Assembly (NCBI RefSeq): GCF_001310275.1
Contig: NZ_LGYZ01000048.1
Coordinates: 120,971 to 184,970, forward strand
Length of the DNA: 64,000 bases
DNA from: Nocardia arizonensis
GTDB lineage: Bacteria > Actinomycetota > Actinomycetes > Mycobacteriales > Mycobacteriaceae
Direction: 5' to 3'
Part shown: positions 36,393 to 45,242 of the stretch, one piece after another
Layout: each line of letters begins with the position of its first letter
How positions within the stretch are numbered: the first letter of the stretch is position 1
Translations under genes and position numbers: made by a program
The notes under the pieces: model-generated
What the model was told of the DNA's origin: nothing
Database searches by the model: none
Seen by the model: only the letters and a program-made list of their open reading frames with translations

Positions 36393-36951
36393 GTGGACCT
36401 CACCTCGAGTCCGTGGCGGGGCCGCGTTCGACGCCGAGGATGTCGGCGATCCGCTGGACGCCGTGACGGCCTGTGTCGTAGCGGGCGCGGTCCGAGCCCT
36501 CGCGCGTGTCGGGGGCGTGCCGAACTCGGTGCGGCTTTCGTCGGTGCCGGTGTCGACGCCTCCACGACCGTGTCCGCGCTCGGCCGTGCTTTCCACCGGA
36601 ACATGGGCCGGCTCATCGGGACCGGAATGCGGTTTCGGTCGCATCGCCATCGTCGAGCTCCCTTGTTCCTCCGGTTTTCCGACCCTGCCGCTCCGCGCTC
36701 GATCCCTCGGCTATGAGATCCACCTTCCGCTTCGCCGGCCGGCATATACAGGGCCTTTCGACCCCGGACCAGCGGCAGACGAAGTCATCGGACGCCGGCG
36801 CGGTTACCGACATCGGCGAGTTCCCGTAAGCGGCGCCAATCCGGGGCGACCGGCGTGTACGTTCACGAACCCATCGGCGCACTGACGGGCAGCGCGCATT
36901 CCTCGACAACGCCGCCCGGCCTCTCGGTTCGGCATCGCCGACCTCTCGGGT
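36393..36951. other. No confident gene
   Basis: About 560 bases. The frame of the channel gene stays open upstream to 36650 but is Arg/Pro-rich. Another minus-strand frame ends RYDTGRHGVQRIADILGVER and stops inside the channel gene's ribosome binding site; it might be the tail of a small or broken gene, but no start is seen. Confidence 0.35.
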
Positions 36952-37863
36952 TCAGCGTGCCAGCTCGGCGAGCAGGTCGAGGGTGCGGCCCTGTTCGTCG
37001 ACGGTGCCGTAAGGCGCGGCCATGAATTCGGTGACGCCGGCGTCGCGGAATCGGGACAGTGACCGCGCCACTTCGATTTCGTTGCCGACGATCGCGACGT
37101 CCTGCGGTCCGGCCGCGCCCTCCCGGTCGAGGGTGGCGCGGTATTCGGGCACCTGGGCGGCGAGCGCGTACTGGTCGGCGATCCGGGCGCGGGCGTCGTC
37201 GGGGGCGTCGGTGACGCAGACGGGCAGGCCGGCGACGACTCGCGGCGCGTGCCGTCCGGCGTCGGCGGCCGCCGCGGTGAGAGCCGGAACAATATGCTCG
37301 CCAAGGGTTTTCGGTCCCGTCATCCAGGTGACGGCGCCGTCGGCGAGTTCTCCCGCCAACCGCACCATCCGAGGACCCATCGCCGCGACGAGCACCGGTG
37401 GCGCCGATACACCCGCGGGAACCATGACCGACCCCACGGCGGTGAGTGTCGGCCCGTGGTGGTCGACGCTGTCCCCGCGCAGCAGCGGACACAGCACCGT
37501 CAGATACTCGCGCATGCGCTGCACGGGCCGATCGGAGGGCAATCCGAACATTCCCGAGACCATCGCACCGATACCCGTGCCCACACCCAGCGTCAACCGT
37601 CCCGCCACCGCGGCCTGCACCGTCAGCGCCTGTGCGGCCAGCACCATCGGGTGCCGCTGGGGAACGGGAACCACGGCCGTAGCCACCGCGATGTCGGCGA
37701 CAGCCGCACCGGCCACCGCCATCGCGGTCAGCGCGTCCCAGCCCAGGGCCTGAGCCGACCACGCCGTGGCCATTCCGGCGTCGGCTGCCGTTCGCACCTG
37801 GTCGATGACCGTGTCCAAGGTGGCGGGACCGCGTACGTCACCGACCGCTACGCCAATGTGCAT
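36952..37863 (-). CDS. LLM-class F420-dependent oxidoreductase
   Basis: 303 residues from ATG 37863 (GAGGAGACG upstream). Luciferase-like TIM barrel: MHIGVAVGDVRGPATL, GMATAWSAQALGWDALTAMA, VPVPQRHPMVLAAQALTVQA and GRLTLGVGTGIGAMVSGMFG. The pattern matches F420 rather than FMN members in mycolic-acid bacteria. Divergent from a TetR gene with two palindromes between. Substrate unknown. Confidence 0.88.
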   Translation of the reverse strand: MHIGVAVGDVRGPATLDTVIDQVRTAADAGMATAWSAQALGWDALTAMAVAGAAVADIAVATAVVPVPQRHPMVLAAQALTVQAAVAGRLTLGVGTGIGAMVSGMFGLPSDRPVQRMREYLTVLCPLLRGDSVDHHGPTLTAVGSVMVPAGVSAPPVLVAAMGPRMVRLAGELADGAVTWMTGPKTLGEHIVPALTAAAADAGRHAPRVVAGLPVCVTDAPDDARARIADQYALAAQVPEYRATLDREGAAGPQDVAIVGNEIEVARSLSRFRDAGVTEFMAAPYGTVDEQGRTLDLLAELAR

Positions 37864-37898
37864 TCTTCGTCTCCTCACGTCCCCACTCAATAATTGGA

Positions 37899-37945
37899 GG
37901 GGTAACCCCATTTATCGTCGGCTACGATATGGGGTGCCCACCCCA
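37899..37945. promoter_or_regulatory. Twin palindromes between LLM and TetR genes
   Basis: GGGGT-A-ACCCC at 37899-37909 and TGGGGTG-CC-CACCCCA at 37930-37945 are perfect inverted repeats with the same core, spaced about three helical turns apart centre to centre. Likely operators for the TetR at 37969. Confidence 0.6.
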
Positions 37946-37968
37946 ATTAGCAAGAAGGTGTCGGACCG

Positions 37969-38541
37969 ATGGGAGAGAACTCCGGCTCGCCGGATCGGCG
38001 GCGGGCCGATGCGCGACGTAACCGCGACAAGCTCGTGGCCGCGGCGAGTGCGGTGATCGCCGAGGCGGGCGCCGAGGCGTCACTGGAGGAGATCGCCCGC
38101 CGCGCCGGAGTCGGATCGGCCACCCTGCATCGGCATTTCCCCCGCCGCGCGGAACTGCTGGAAGCGGTGCTGCGTGATCGCGTGCGGGCATTGTGCGCAC
38201 GGGCGCAGGAACTGCTGACAGCGCCGAGCGCGGGGGCCGCCTTGATGGCCTGGCTGCGCGAAGTGGTGGCGCACGCGGCAACCTCGCGAGGACTCGGACC
38301 CGCACTGACGGGATACGAATCCGATCCGGCATTCTCACCGCACGCCATGATCCGCAGTGCCGCACAGCAACTCCTCGTCCGCGCCCAGGACGAAGGTTCG
38401 GTCGATTCGAGCGTGACCGTCGAGGACGTCCTACAACTCGCCAATGGCATATCCCTGGCCGCCGAATCGCCAGCCGACCCGGCGCGACGCGCCGACACCC
38501 TGATGGCCCTCGTCGCTCACGGGCTTCTTCGTCGTGCGTGA
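37969..38541 (+). CDS. TetR family regulator
   Basis: 190 residues from ATG 37969. HTH: DKLVAAASAVIAEAGAEASL, then EEIARRAGVGSATLHRHFPR. The ligand domain (LMAWLREVVAHAATSRGLG; HGLLRRA at the end) is typical of the short actinobacterial repressors next to oxidoreductase genes. Probably controls the divergent F420 oxidoreductase and itself. Confidence 0.92.
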   Translation: MGENSGSPDRRRADARRNRDKLVAAASAVIAEAGAEASLEEIARRAGVGSATLHRHFPRRAELLEAVLRDRVRALCARAQELLTAPSAGAALMAWLREVVAHAATSRGLGPALTGYESDPAFSPHAMIRSAAQQLLVRAQDEGSVDSSVTVEDVLQLANGISLAAESPADPARRADTLMALVAHGLLRRA

Positions 38542-38588
38542 GGGCCTAGGGTGAATGCGACCGGTCGAGTGGGTGGGAAGGTGCGGCG

Positions 38589-39788
38589 GTGAGCGAGCGG
38601 GAAGCGGTAGTGGCGGTGCCGGAGTCGGTGCGCAACGAATTGCGGCGCGGGGTGCGCAGTGTGCTGGTGGACGCGGCGGCGTTGCGGTTGGTGCGCGAGC
38701 GTTTCGATGACGAGCAGGCGGGGTCGCTGCGGCGGTATCTCGAGGCCTCCCAGTCGGCGAACACGTTGCGCGCGTACCGGACCGACTGGATCGCTTGGGC
38801 GGGGTGGTGCGCGTCCGAAGGACGTTGTGCGCTGCCCGCGGACGCGCTGGATGTCGCGGTGTATCTGGCGGCGGCCGCCGATGCGCGCCGCGACAACGGT
38901 GCATGGGCGTTCAGCGCGGCGACGCTGGAACGCAAGTCGGCGGCCATCGCCGCGGTGCACGCCGCCAACGGACTCGCGTCGCCGACCCGTTCCGATGTCG
39001 TTCGCCTGACCCTGCGCGGCATTCGCCGCACTCGCCGCACCCCGCCGACCCGCAAGCACCCGATCCTGCTGCACACCCTCGACCAACTGTTGGCGGGGCT
39101 GCCCGATCCGGGCTGGCCCACCGAGCCGGCGCGCCGACGCGACGCTCTGGCCCTGCTGGTGGGTTTCGCGGGTGCGCTGCGACGCAGCGAACTCGCGGGG
39201 CTACGCGTCGATGACGTCCGGGTCACCGTCGACCACGCCACGGGCGAACCGGTCCTGCTGATCCACCTGCCGACCACCAAGACCGACCCCACCGGCGCGG
39301 CCGAACAACGCGTCGCCCTCCCCCGCGGCCGCCGTCCCCGCACCTGTCCGATCTGCATGTTCGCCGACTGGATTCGCCTGCTGGAAGTGCACACCGCCCA
39401 CGGCACCGCGGGTGTGCGCGTGTGGTCGTGTCAGTCGCCGAATCCCGATCCCGACATACACCGCTGTCACGGTTTCACCGGCACGGTCCTCACCGACGGA
39501 CCACTGTTGCCCACCATCGATCGGCACGGCACCATCGGTTCCGCCCCCATGTCGGGCCGCGCGGTGGCCGAGTTGGTCAAACGCTACGCGGCCCGCGCTG
39601 GTCTGGACCCCGCCCTGTTCTCCGGTCACTCCCTGCGCGCGGGTTTCGCGACCCAGGCCGCGCTCGGCGGGGCCGCCGATCGCGAGATCATGCGCCAGGG
39701 TCGCTGGTCCAATCCGCGTACCGTTCACGGCTATATCCGTACCGCGAACCCTCTGGAGGACAACGCGGTCACCAAACTGGGTCTCTGA
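38589..39788 (+). CDS. Tyrosine recombinase/integrase
   Basis: 399 residues from GTG 38589 (GGGAAGG upstream). N-terminal SAM-like core-binding domain (SANTLRAYRTDWIAWAGWC). Catalytic residues are visible: Arg198 in GALRRSEL, Lys231 in TTKTD, His347/Arg350 in SGHSLRAGF, Trp373 in GRWSNPRT and Tyr382 in HGYIR. It appears active. No phage or excisionase genes and no tRNA or att repeat were found around it, so it may be a stand-alone or domesticated recombinase. Confidence 0.9.
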   Translation: MSEREAVVAVPESVRNELRRGVRSVLVDAAALRLVRERFDDEQAGSLRRYLEASQSANTLRAYRTDWIAWAGWCASEGRCALPADALDVAVYLAAAADARRDNGAWAFSAATLERKSAAIAAVHAANGLASPTRSDVVRLTLRGIRRTRRTPPTRKHPILLHTLDQLLAGLPDPGWPTEPARRRDALALLVGFAGALRRSELAGLRVDDVRVTVDHATGEPVLLIHLPTTKTDPTGAAEQRVALPRGRRPRTCPICMFADWIRLLEVHTAHGTAGVRVWSCQSPNPDPDIHRCHGFTGTVLTDGPLLPTIDRHGTIGSAPMSGRAVAELVKRYAARAGLDPALFSGHSLRAGFATQAALGGAADREIMRQGRWSNPRTVHGYIRTANPLEDNAVTKLGL

Positions 39789-39809
39789 AACCGATGCGGA
39801 CACGGCGCC

Positions 39810-40664
39810 TCAGCGGAGACCGTTGCGGTCGAGCCAGTCGGAGATGGCGGAGGCGAGCAGGTCCGGCTGGTCCTCGGGCGTGTGGTGGCCCGCGACCTCG
39901 TCGTACCGCTGGATGTCGAGGGCGGAGATGGTTCTCGCGCACCAGTCGATGACCGCGGGCTCGGTCATCGTTCCGTACGCCGGTGTGAAGGTCACCATGA
40001 GCTTCGGCACGTCCGGGCTGGAGGCCAGCCACTCGTCGTACGCCTCGGCGCGCGCGACGACGTCGCTCGGTGTCCCATCCAGCGGCATGGAACGTGCCCA
40101 GCGCAGCAGCGGAATCCGGCTGTCGCGCGTCGGGTACGGGCGCCGGTAGACCGCGAGGTCGGCGGGCTCGAGTCGGTCCGAGATCGCACGTAGCCCGTCC
40201 CGGACGAACGATTCGTCCAGGAAGAGGGACTCACCGGCGCCGTCGGTCCGTATGGCGCGCCACAGGTCTCGACCGGCCTCGGGAAACTCCTCCCAGCTCA
40301 TCGGTTTGACTATGGCCTCGGTGAACGCGACCCCGCGTACCCGGTCCGGGTGACGGGCCGCCCAGTCGAACGCGAGCGCGCCGCCCCAGTCGTGGCCGAC
40401 GAGCACCACGCGGTCCAAGCTCATCGCGTCGAACCAGGCATCCAGGTACCGCGCGTGGTCGGCGAAGGTGTAGTCGATCGGCGGCTTGCCCGAGTCCCCC
40501 ATGCCGATCAGGTCCGGGGCGAGCGACCGGCCGGGGCCGACGACGGGCAGGATGTTGCGCCACAGGTACGACGAGGTCGGGTTGCCGTGCAGGAACACGA
40601 TCGGCGCGCCGGTGCCGATTTCGCGGTGGTGCATGGTCGAGTCGAGTACGTGGGTGTCGGGCAC
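39810..40664 (-). CDS. Haloalkane dehalogenase (DhaA-like α/β hydrolase)
   Basis: 284 residues. Nucleophile Asp92 and halide-binding Trp93 in VGHDWGGALAF, halide-binding Asn28 in FLHGNPTSS, a Glu116 in FTEAIVKP at the HLD-II acid position, and the base His261 in AGHHTPED. Together these support a haloalkane dehalogenase of the DhaA/DmbA type rather than an epoxide hydrolase. It hydrolyses C-halogen bonds in the cytoplasm. Last gene of the NmrA unit; the TetR at 41722 may regulate it. Confidence 0.88.
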   Translation of the reverse strand: MPDTHVLDSTMHHREIGTGAPIVFLHGNPTSSYLWRNILPVVGPGRSLAPDLIGMGDSGKPPIDYTFADHARYLDAWFDAMSLDRVVLVGHDWGGALAFDWAARHPDRVRGVAFTEAIVKPMSWEEFPEAGRDLWRAIRTDGAGESLFLDESFVRDGLRAISDRLEPADLAVYRRPYPTRDSRIPLLRWARSMPLDGTPSDVVARAEAYDEWLASSPDVPKLMVTFTPAYGTMTEPAVIDWCARTISALDIQRYDEVAGHHTPEDQPDLLASAISDWLDRNGLR

Positions 40665-40674
40665 GGATGTCCTT

Positions 40675-40827
40675 TCAGAGGTTGAGGGTGAGGACGCGGT
40701 CGAGTGTCGGGACGCGGGCCGTGCTCGTCGCGTCGTCCCAGGTGAACCGCACCGGTGCGACGTGCCGTCGGAGCGGATCGTGGTGAGGGTCGCGATCCAC
40801 GGCTCGGCCAGGAACGGTGGGATTCAT
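40675..40827 (-). pseudogene. Remnant of pyridoxamine-phosphate-oxidase-like gene
   Basis: The ATG at 40827 overlaps the NmrA stop. Reading switches between two frames: MNPTVP, then FLAEPWIATLTTIRSDGTS in the next frame, then HVAPVRFTWDDATSTARV back in the first, ending at 40675. Joined, this is the N-terminal part of an F420/PPOX-type split-barrel protein; two compensating shifts and loss of the C-terminal two thirds mark it as broken. Confidence 0.65.
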
Positions 40828-41645
40828 CGGAAGGCGGCGACAGTGCGGGCGGCCCAGTCGGCGAAGGTGCGCGGGGCACGGCCGAGGACATGGGCCACGT
40901 CGGGGCTGATGCGTCGTTCGGTCGGCAACGGGTCGCCGAGGATGGCGAGAGTGCCGTCGACGACCGGTTCGGGCATGTATGCCGACATCTGGGCCCGCGC
41001 CTCGTCACGGGTCTGTTCGACGTAGCGCACCGGGACGCCGAGCGCGGCGCCGATGGCCGCGGCCCGCTCACGCGGGGTCACCGGCTCCGGGCCGGTGAGT
41101 TCGTATGTCCGGCCGAGATGTCCGTCTTCGCGCAGTGCCACCGCGGCGACCGCCGCGACGTCGGCCGGGTCGACGTTCGGTAGCCCGACGCCGCCGAACG
41201 GTGCGGCGGCGGTGCGGTCGGCGCGGATGGAATCGATCCACGCGAACGCGTTGGAGTCGAGACCGCCGGAGCGCAGGATCGTCCACTCCAGCCCGCTGTC
41301 GCGCACCGCGGCCTCGAACATCGCCGCGTGCCTGTATGCCGCCGGTCGGGTGCCGACGCCCTGGGACGACATCAGCACGACCCGCCGGACTCCCATCTCC
41401 TCGGCGATGCCGAGGATCGCATCCGGGTCGTCGCCGGCGACGATCAGGAACAGCGCGTCGACTCCTTCGAAATGGTCCCGCAGGCCGTCGGGGTCACCGA
41501 GATCGGCCGCTCGGTGTGTCACGCCGTTCGGCAGTGGCCCGGGTCGGCGCGACACCGCGACCACCTCCTCGCCGGCAGCCGTGAGGATACGGACCAGCTC
41601 GCCACCGACGTTTCCGGTCGCGCCCGTTACCGCGATCACTGTCAC
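40824..41645 (-). CDS. NmrA-like NAD(P)H-binding reductase
   Basis: 273 residues from GTG 41645. Motif GATGNVGG at residue 8, VVLMSSQGVGTRPAAYRHA, LEWTILRSGGLDSNAFAWID and VDPADVAAVAAVAL place it with NmrA/azoreductase-type atypical SDRs. It probably reduces a quinone or enone, or acts as a redox sensor. Divergent from the TetR at 41722. Confidence 0.88.
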   Translation of the reverse strand: MTVIAVTGATGNVGGELVRILTAAGEEVVAVSRRPGPLPNGVTHRAADLGDPDGLRDHFEGVDALFLIVAGDDPDAILGIAEEMGVRRVVLMSSQGVGTRPAAYRHAAMFEAAVRDSGLEWTILRSGGLDSNAFAWIDSIRADRTAAAPFGGVGLPNVDPADVAAVAAVALREDGHLGRTYELTGPEPVTPRERAAAIGAALGVPVRYVEQTRDEARAQMSAYMPEPVVDGTLAILGDPLPTERRISPDVAHVLGRAPRTFADWAARTVAAFR

Positions 41646-41654
41646 TCCTCGAAT

Positions 41655-41720
41655 TTAGTTAGTTGACTGACTTATTCATGGACGTTAGCCGGGTCACGCC
41701 GCCTTGTCTAGACTTAGTCA
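41655..41720. promoter_or_regulatory. Divergent promoter with TTAGT/GACT boxes
   Basis: TTAGTTAGTTGACTGACTTA (41655-41674) and CTTAGTCAGGTGGC (from 41710) carry imperfect inverted TTAGT/ACT boxes between the NmrA and TetR genes. Likely TetR operator; no single clean palindrome. Confidence 0.4.
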
Positions 41721-41721
41721 G

Positions 41722-42294
41722 GTGGCTCACTCAACTGCGCGAGAACCGGGCAAGCGCGAGCGGCTCGCCACCGCCGCGGCTACCGTCCTGCATGAGCAAG
41801 GGGTCGAGAAGACGACGCTCGCCGACATCGCGCGCGCGGCCGACGTGCCCGTCGGAAACGTCTACTACTACTTCAAAACCAAGGACGAGCTGGTCGAGGC
41901 CGCCATAGGTACCCACGGCGACGCACTGCGCGCATGGCTCGCCCAGCTCGACGAGCTGCCCACCCCACGCCAGAGGCTCGACGCCCTCGTCCGCGGCTGG
42001 GTCGATCAGCGTGATCTCGCCGCGCGGTACGGGTGCCCCACCGGCACGCTGGCCTCGGAACTGGACAAGCGCGGCGACGGCCTCGACCAGAAGCTGGCCG
42101 AGCACATGCGCGGCCTCGTCGACTGGGCCGAACGGCAGTTCCTGGAGATGGGACACCGGCACGACGCGCGCGAGCTTGCCGTCGCGCTGGTCGCGGCCTA
42201 CCAGGGGATCTCGGTGCTGACCAACACATTCCGCGAGCCCGAGCTGATGGCCACCGAGGGCCGCCGCCTGCAACGCTGGATCGCCTCCCTCTGA
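41722..42294 (+). CDS. TetR family regulator
   Basis: 190 residues from GTG 41722; TTG 41704 is an alternative. HTH: RERLATAAATVLHEQGVEKT, then ADIARAADVPVGNVYYYFKT. The ligand domain contains RYGCPTGTLASELDKRGDGL, the cysteine-containing pattern common in redox-linked TetR repressors near NmrA or quinone reductase genes. Probably regulates the divergent NmrA/dehalogenase unit. Confidence 0.92.
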   Translation: MAHSTAREPGKRERLATAAATVLHEQGVEKTTLADIARAADVPVGNVYYYFKTKDELVEAAIGTHGDALRAWLAQLDELPTPRQRLDALVRGWVDQRDLAARYGCPTGTLASELDKRGDGLDQKLAEHMRGLVDWAERQFLEMGHRHDARELAVALVAAYQGISVLTNTFREPELMATEGRRLQRWIASL

Positions 42295-42390
42295 CCCGCC
42301 CGGTCATGGTGACGCGAGGTGCCCTACGGGCCCTGGCCGCGGGTCGTTCTTCCCTGGTGCGGGCATCCTCGGGACCCGGAGGATGGGGCT

Positions 42391-42924
42391 GTGTCGAGTG
42401 GACGGATCTGGCGTGTTCTGACCGCGATGGTGAGCGAATTCGGCGCTACCCGCCTCGGGGTGCTCATTATCGGCGCGATCGTCTCACCGGCGCAGAAACG
42501 TCTGTACCGGTGCACCGGCGGGCGCGTGAACTTCGCGGGCCGGTCTCCGATTCTGCTGTTGACGACGGTCGGGCGCCGCACCGGGAAGAGGCGGACGGTG
42601 CCGCTGTTCTATGTGCGTGATGGGGATTGCCTGGTCGTATGCAATGTCGATCCCGGTTTCGAGCGGACCAATCCCTGGACGCTCAACCTGCGGGCGCAAC
42701 CGCACGCGCAGGTCCAGGTCGGACGGGACCGGTTCGATGTCACCGCGCGCGGCGCGTCCACGCCGGAACTCGAGCGGTACTGGCCCGAACTGGTGCGGAT
42801 CTGGCCCGCGTACGAGAAGTTCCACGACCGCGGCGGCGCGCGAACGGTCTTCGTCCTCCAACCGTCGCCCGCCGCACCGGAAGTCCGCGGACATGACCAC
42901 CCGCCATCGGGACCGAGGCCGTGA
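42391..42924 (+). CDS. Deazaflavin (F420)-dependent nitroreductase, Ddn-like
   Basis: 177 residues from GTG 42391 (GGAGGATGGGG upstream). Split-barrel fold with ILLLTTVGRRTGKRRTVPLF, DCLVVCNVDPG, and NPWTLNLRAQPHAQVQVG, the Ddn/DUF385 signature, then ELVRIWPAYEKFHDR. Members use F420H2 to reduce quinones or nitroaromatics at the membrane. Follows the TetR gene by ~100 bases in the same direction. Confidence 0.9.
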   Translation: MSSGRIWRVLTAMVSEFGATRLGVLIIGAIVSPAQKRLYRCTGGRVNFAGRSPILLLTTVGRRTGKRRTVPLFYVRDGDCLVVCNVDPGFERTNPWTLNLRAQPHAQVQVGRDRFDVTARGASTPELERYWPELVRIWPAYEKFHDRGGARTVFVLQPSPAAPEVRGHDHPPSGPRP

Positions 42925-42967
42925 ATCCGCCGACACCGACACGCGAAGGCATTCCCGAATATGCGGA

Positions 42968-43588
42968 TCAAACGCGGTGGGGCCCGGTTTCACCGAGACC
43001 GACCCGAATGGCGACACCGGAGTGCGCTCCCGACGCGAGTTCGAACTTCCACAACCGGCTCTCGGGCGCGCCGTCGCCGGTCGGTCCCAGCTGGATCACT
43101 CCGCAGTCGTCGCCCTCGGAACAGGTCAGGACCTCATCGGGTGCGCCACCGGTGTCGGACCGGCGAATCATGAAGACATCGCTGCCGAATCCACTGGCCG
43201 GAATCACGTCCCACATGGTGATCCGGTCGGTCCAGACGGCTCGGCCATCGGCGGCATAGTCGAGGTATTCGATGATCCTCTGATCGAGAAATGTGTATCT
43301 GCCGCGGACCGGTCGCAAGCGTATCGACTGCGCCGGATCGTCGGCATCGGGTTCGCATATCGCCGCCTTCGACGTCGGGTCCACGGTGAGGACCCGGTCG
43401 AGGTGGGCGAACGGGCGGATCGTGTAGAGACCGGTGGCGGGCTGGGCGCGGGCGGGCGAGACCGCGCCGACACCGATCAGTAGTACCGTGGCGAGCGTCG
43501 AGATCGCCGCGGCGCCGCATCGCCGCAGTCGGACCCCGATCGGGACGGACGGCGGCGCCGATATGCGCGTACGGGGGATCGCGGGCAT
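42968..43588 (-). CDS. Secreted β-trefoil-like protein
   Basis: 206 residues from ATG 43588 (GAGAGG upstream). Signal peptide RRCGAAAISTLATVLLIGVG to ARA. The mature part starts QPATGLYTIRPFAHLDRVLT and continues with short β-like blocks (ICEPDADDPAQSIRLRPV; WTDRITMWDVIPASG). Paired cysteines are present. This resembles ricin-type β-trefoil proteins, although QxW motifs are weak. Carbohydrate binding is possible. Confidence 0.6.
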   Translation of the reverse strand: MPAIPRTRISAPPSVPIGVRLRRCGAAAISTLATVLLIGVGAVSPARAQPATGLYTIRPFAHLDRVLTVDPTSKAAICEPDADDPAQSIRLRPVRGRYTFLDQRIIEYLDYAADGRAVWTDRITMWDVIPASGFGSDVFMIRRSDTGGAPDEVLTCSEGDDCGVIQLGPTGDGAPESRLWKFELASGAHSGVAIRVGLGETGPHRV

Positions 43589-43814
43589 CGGTATGAAACC
43601 TCTCAGCGCACTGGCTCGCACGACCCGCCTCTCTCGATGAGTGGATGTCATCGAGTGTTCGACGGGAACCGCACCTCGGATGGGTATCGGCCGAAAGCGC
43701 GCCGGCGCATCCGGTGCCGCCGGGCGACGGCGCTTGCCAGGTCCGGCTGGATCGTCCGTGGCGGGAACCGACTCCCCCGCGCCCGTCATCGCCCGGTACG
43801 GGCCGCTCGCGTCC

Positions 43815-45242
43815 TCAGTTCGGGGCGACGGCGTTGTCGAGGGTGGAGTGGATTCGGTTGCGGACGGTTTCGGCGCGGCCGCGCAGGATCCCGGCGGACT
43901 CCTCGTCACCGAGTACGGTCGCGAGGTCGGCGAGCAGGTCGTCGGCCGGGCCGAAAACGGCGAGGCCGGTGTCGAATCCGAGGATGGTGCCCGAATACGG
44001 CAGCAGCGCGTCGAACAGTTCGGCCGCGGCTTCGATATCGCGCAGGGCGATGGCGGCGTGGGCGCGGAAGCCGGTCATGATCGACCAGAAATAGTGCCGG
44101 GAGACGTCGGCGTGGCGCTGGAACAGCCGCCGCGCCTCGGTGCGATCGCCGCTACGCAGTAGTGCCACGACATACGGTTGGGCGACGCGGTCGGGTTCGG
44201 TGGCGTAGACGGCGGCCAGTCGGCCGCGCAGTCCGGCGAATTCGCCGCGCGCCCAGGCGAGTGCGCAGTCGCCGATGATCGCGATCGACCGATCCGGCGC
44301 GACACCGGATTCGACCATGCGGTCGGCGAATTCGCGGTAGTCGCGTTCGGCGGCGTCGGTGTCGCCGCGCAGCAGTTCGACCACCGCTCCGAAGGCGACA
44401 AGGGTGTCGAGTTGGGTGCGCAGCGTGCCGCCCCGGGCGAGCGCGAGCGCGCGGTCGGCGTGGTGGGCGGCGGCGGGCAGGTCGGTGTCACGGCAGGCGG
44501 CGCGGAAATGCAGGTAGTGGGCGAGGGCACGGTAGTGCTCGGCGCCGAGCGACTCGGCCACGCGGGTGAGTTCTTCGGCGACGGCCCGCCAGCCGGTGAG
44601 CATGGCCGGTCCGGTGAGGGTCACGGCGACGGCGTTGAGTGCGGCGCAGATCAGTTCCGGTTCGCCGACGGAATATGCGAGGTCGAGCGCTTCGCATGCG
44701 CGACGGTAGCGCAGGGCGACCGCGGCGCCGCCGCCGGATTCGAAAACGGTCGCGATGAGCAGCCGGGCGCGCGGGACGGCCGGATAGGTGCGGGCGAGGG
44801 CGGCCTCGAGGTGATCGCGCACGCGGGTCGAGCGGGGACCGCCGCCGAGATCGGACCAGATCAGCGGCGCGCGTAGGCAGGTGAGGGCGCGCAGGAGCAG
44901 ATCGGGGTCCTCGCCCGCGAGGTCGATGGCTCGGTCGCGGACAGCGCGTCCGGTGGCGTCGTGGGCGCAGACACCGGCCAGCTCGCACAGTGCCTCGAAC
45001 ATGGCGGCGCGGTCCACCGCCGCCGCGGCGGGATCGGCGTGTCCGGCGAGCTCGTGCAATTCGACCGCGGTGAACCACAATTGGGCGCGGCGTTGCGGGT
45101 CGGTGGAATCACGTGCGGCGGTCACCACGGGGGCGAGTGCGCGTGCGGCGGTGCGGCGGTGGGCGATGCGTCCGGGTGCTCGGACCAGCACGCGCGCGCC
45201 GCCGGTGTGGTCGACCGCACTCGCTTCGTCGAGGGATCTCAT
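43815..45242 (-). CDS. AfsR-like C-terminal helical-repeat protein
   Basis: 475 residues from ATG 45242 (AGGAG upstream). It consists of TPR-type helical pairs: AQLWFTAVELHELAGHADPA, ALTCLRAPLIWSDLGG, RARLLIATVFESGGGAAVAL, ACRDTDLPAAAHHADRALAL. The LRAxxxPxIW motif is the one found in the C-terminal repeat section of actinobacterial AfsR/SARP regulators, but the N-terminal winged helix, BTAD and NB-ARC parts are missing here and in the 1.2 kb upstream. Either a truncated regulator or a stand-alone derivative. Confidence 0.6.
   Translation of the reverse strand: MRSLDEASAVDHTGGARVLVRAPGRIAHRRTAARALAPVVTAARDSTDPQRRAQLWFTAVELHELAGHADPAAAAVDRAAMFEALCELAGVCAHDATGRAVRDRAIDLAGEDPDLLLRALTCLRAPLIWSDLGGGPRSTRVRDHLEAALARTYPAVPRARLLIATVFESGGGAAVALRYRRACEALDLAYSVGEPELICAALNAVAVTLTGPAMLTGWRAVAEELTRVAESLGAEHYRALAHYLHFRAACRDTDLPAAAHHADRALALARGGTLRTQLDTLVAFGAVVELLRGDTDAAERDYREFADRMVESGVAPDRSIAIIGDCALAWARGEFAGLRGRLAAVYATEPDRVAQPYVVALLRSGDRTEARRLFQRHADVSRHYFWSIMTGFRAHAAIALRDIEAAAELFDALLPYSGTILGFDTGLAVFGPADDLLADLATVLGDEESAGILRGRAETVRNRIHSTLDNAVAPN

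Noticed and set aside
36389..36745. Possible gene between the channel protein and the F420 oxidoreductase
   Set aside because: Three frames are equally open and Arg/Pro-rich; no start signal or family motif.
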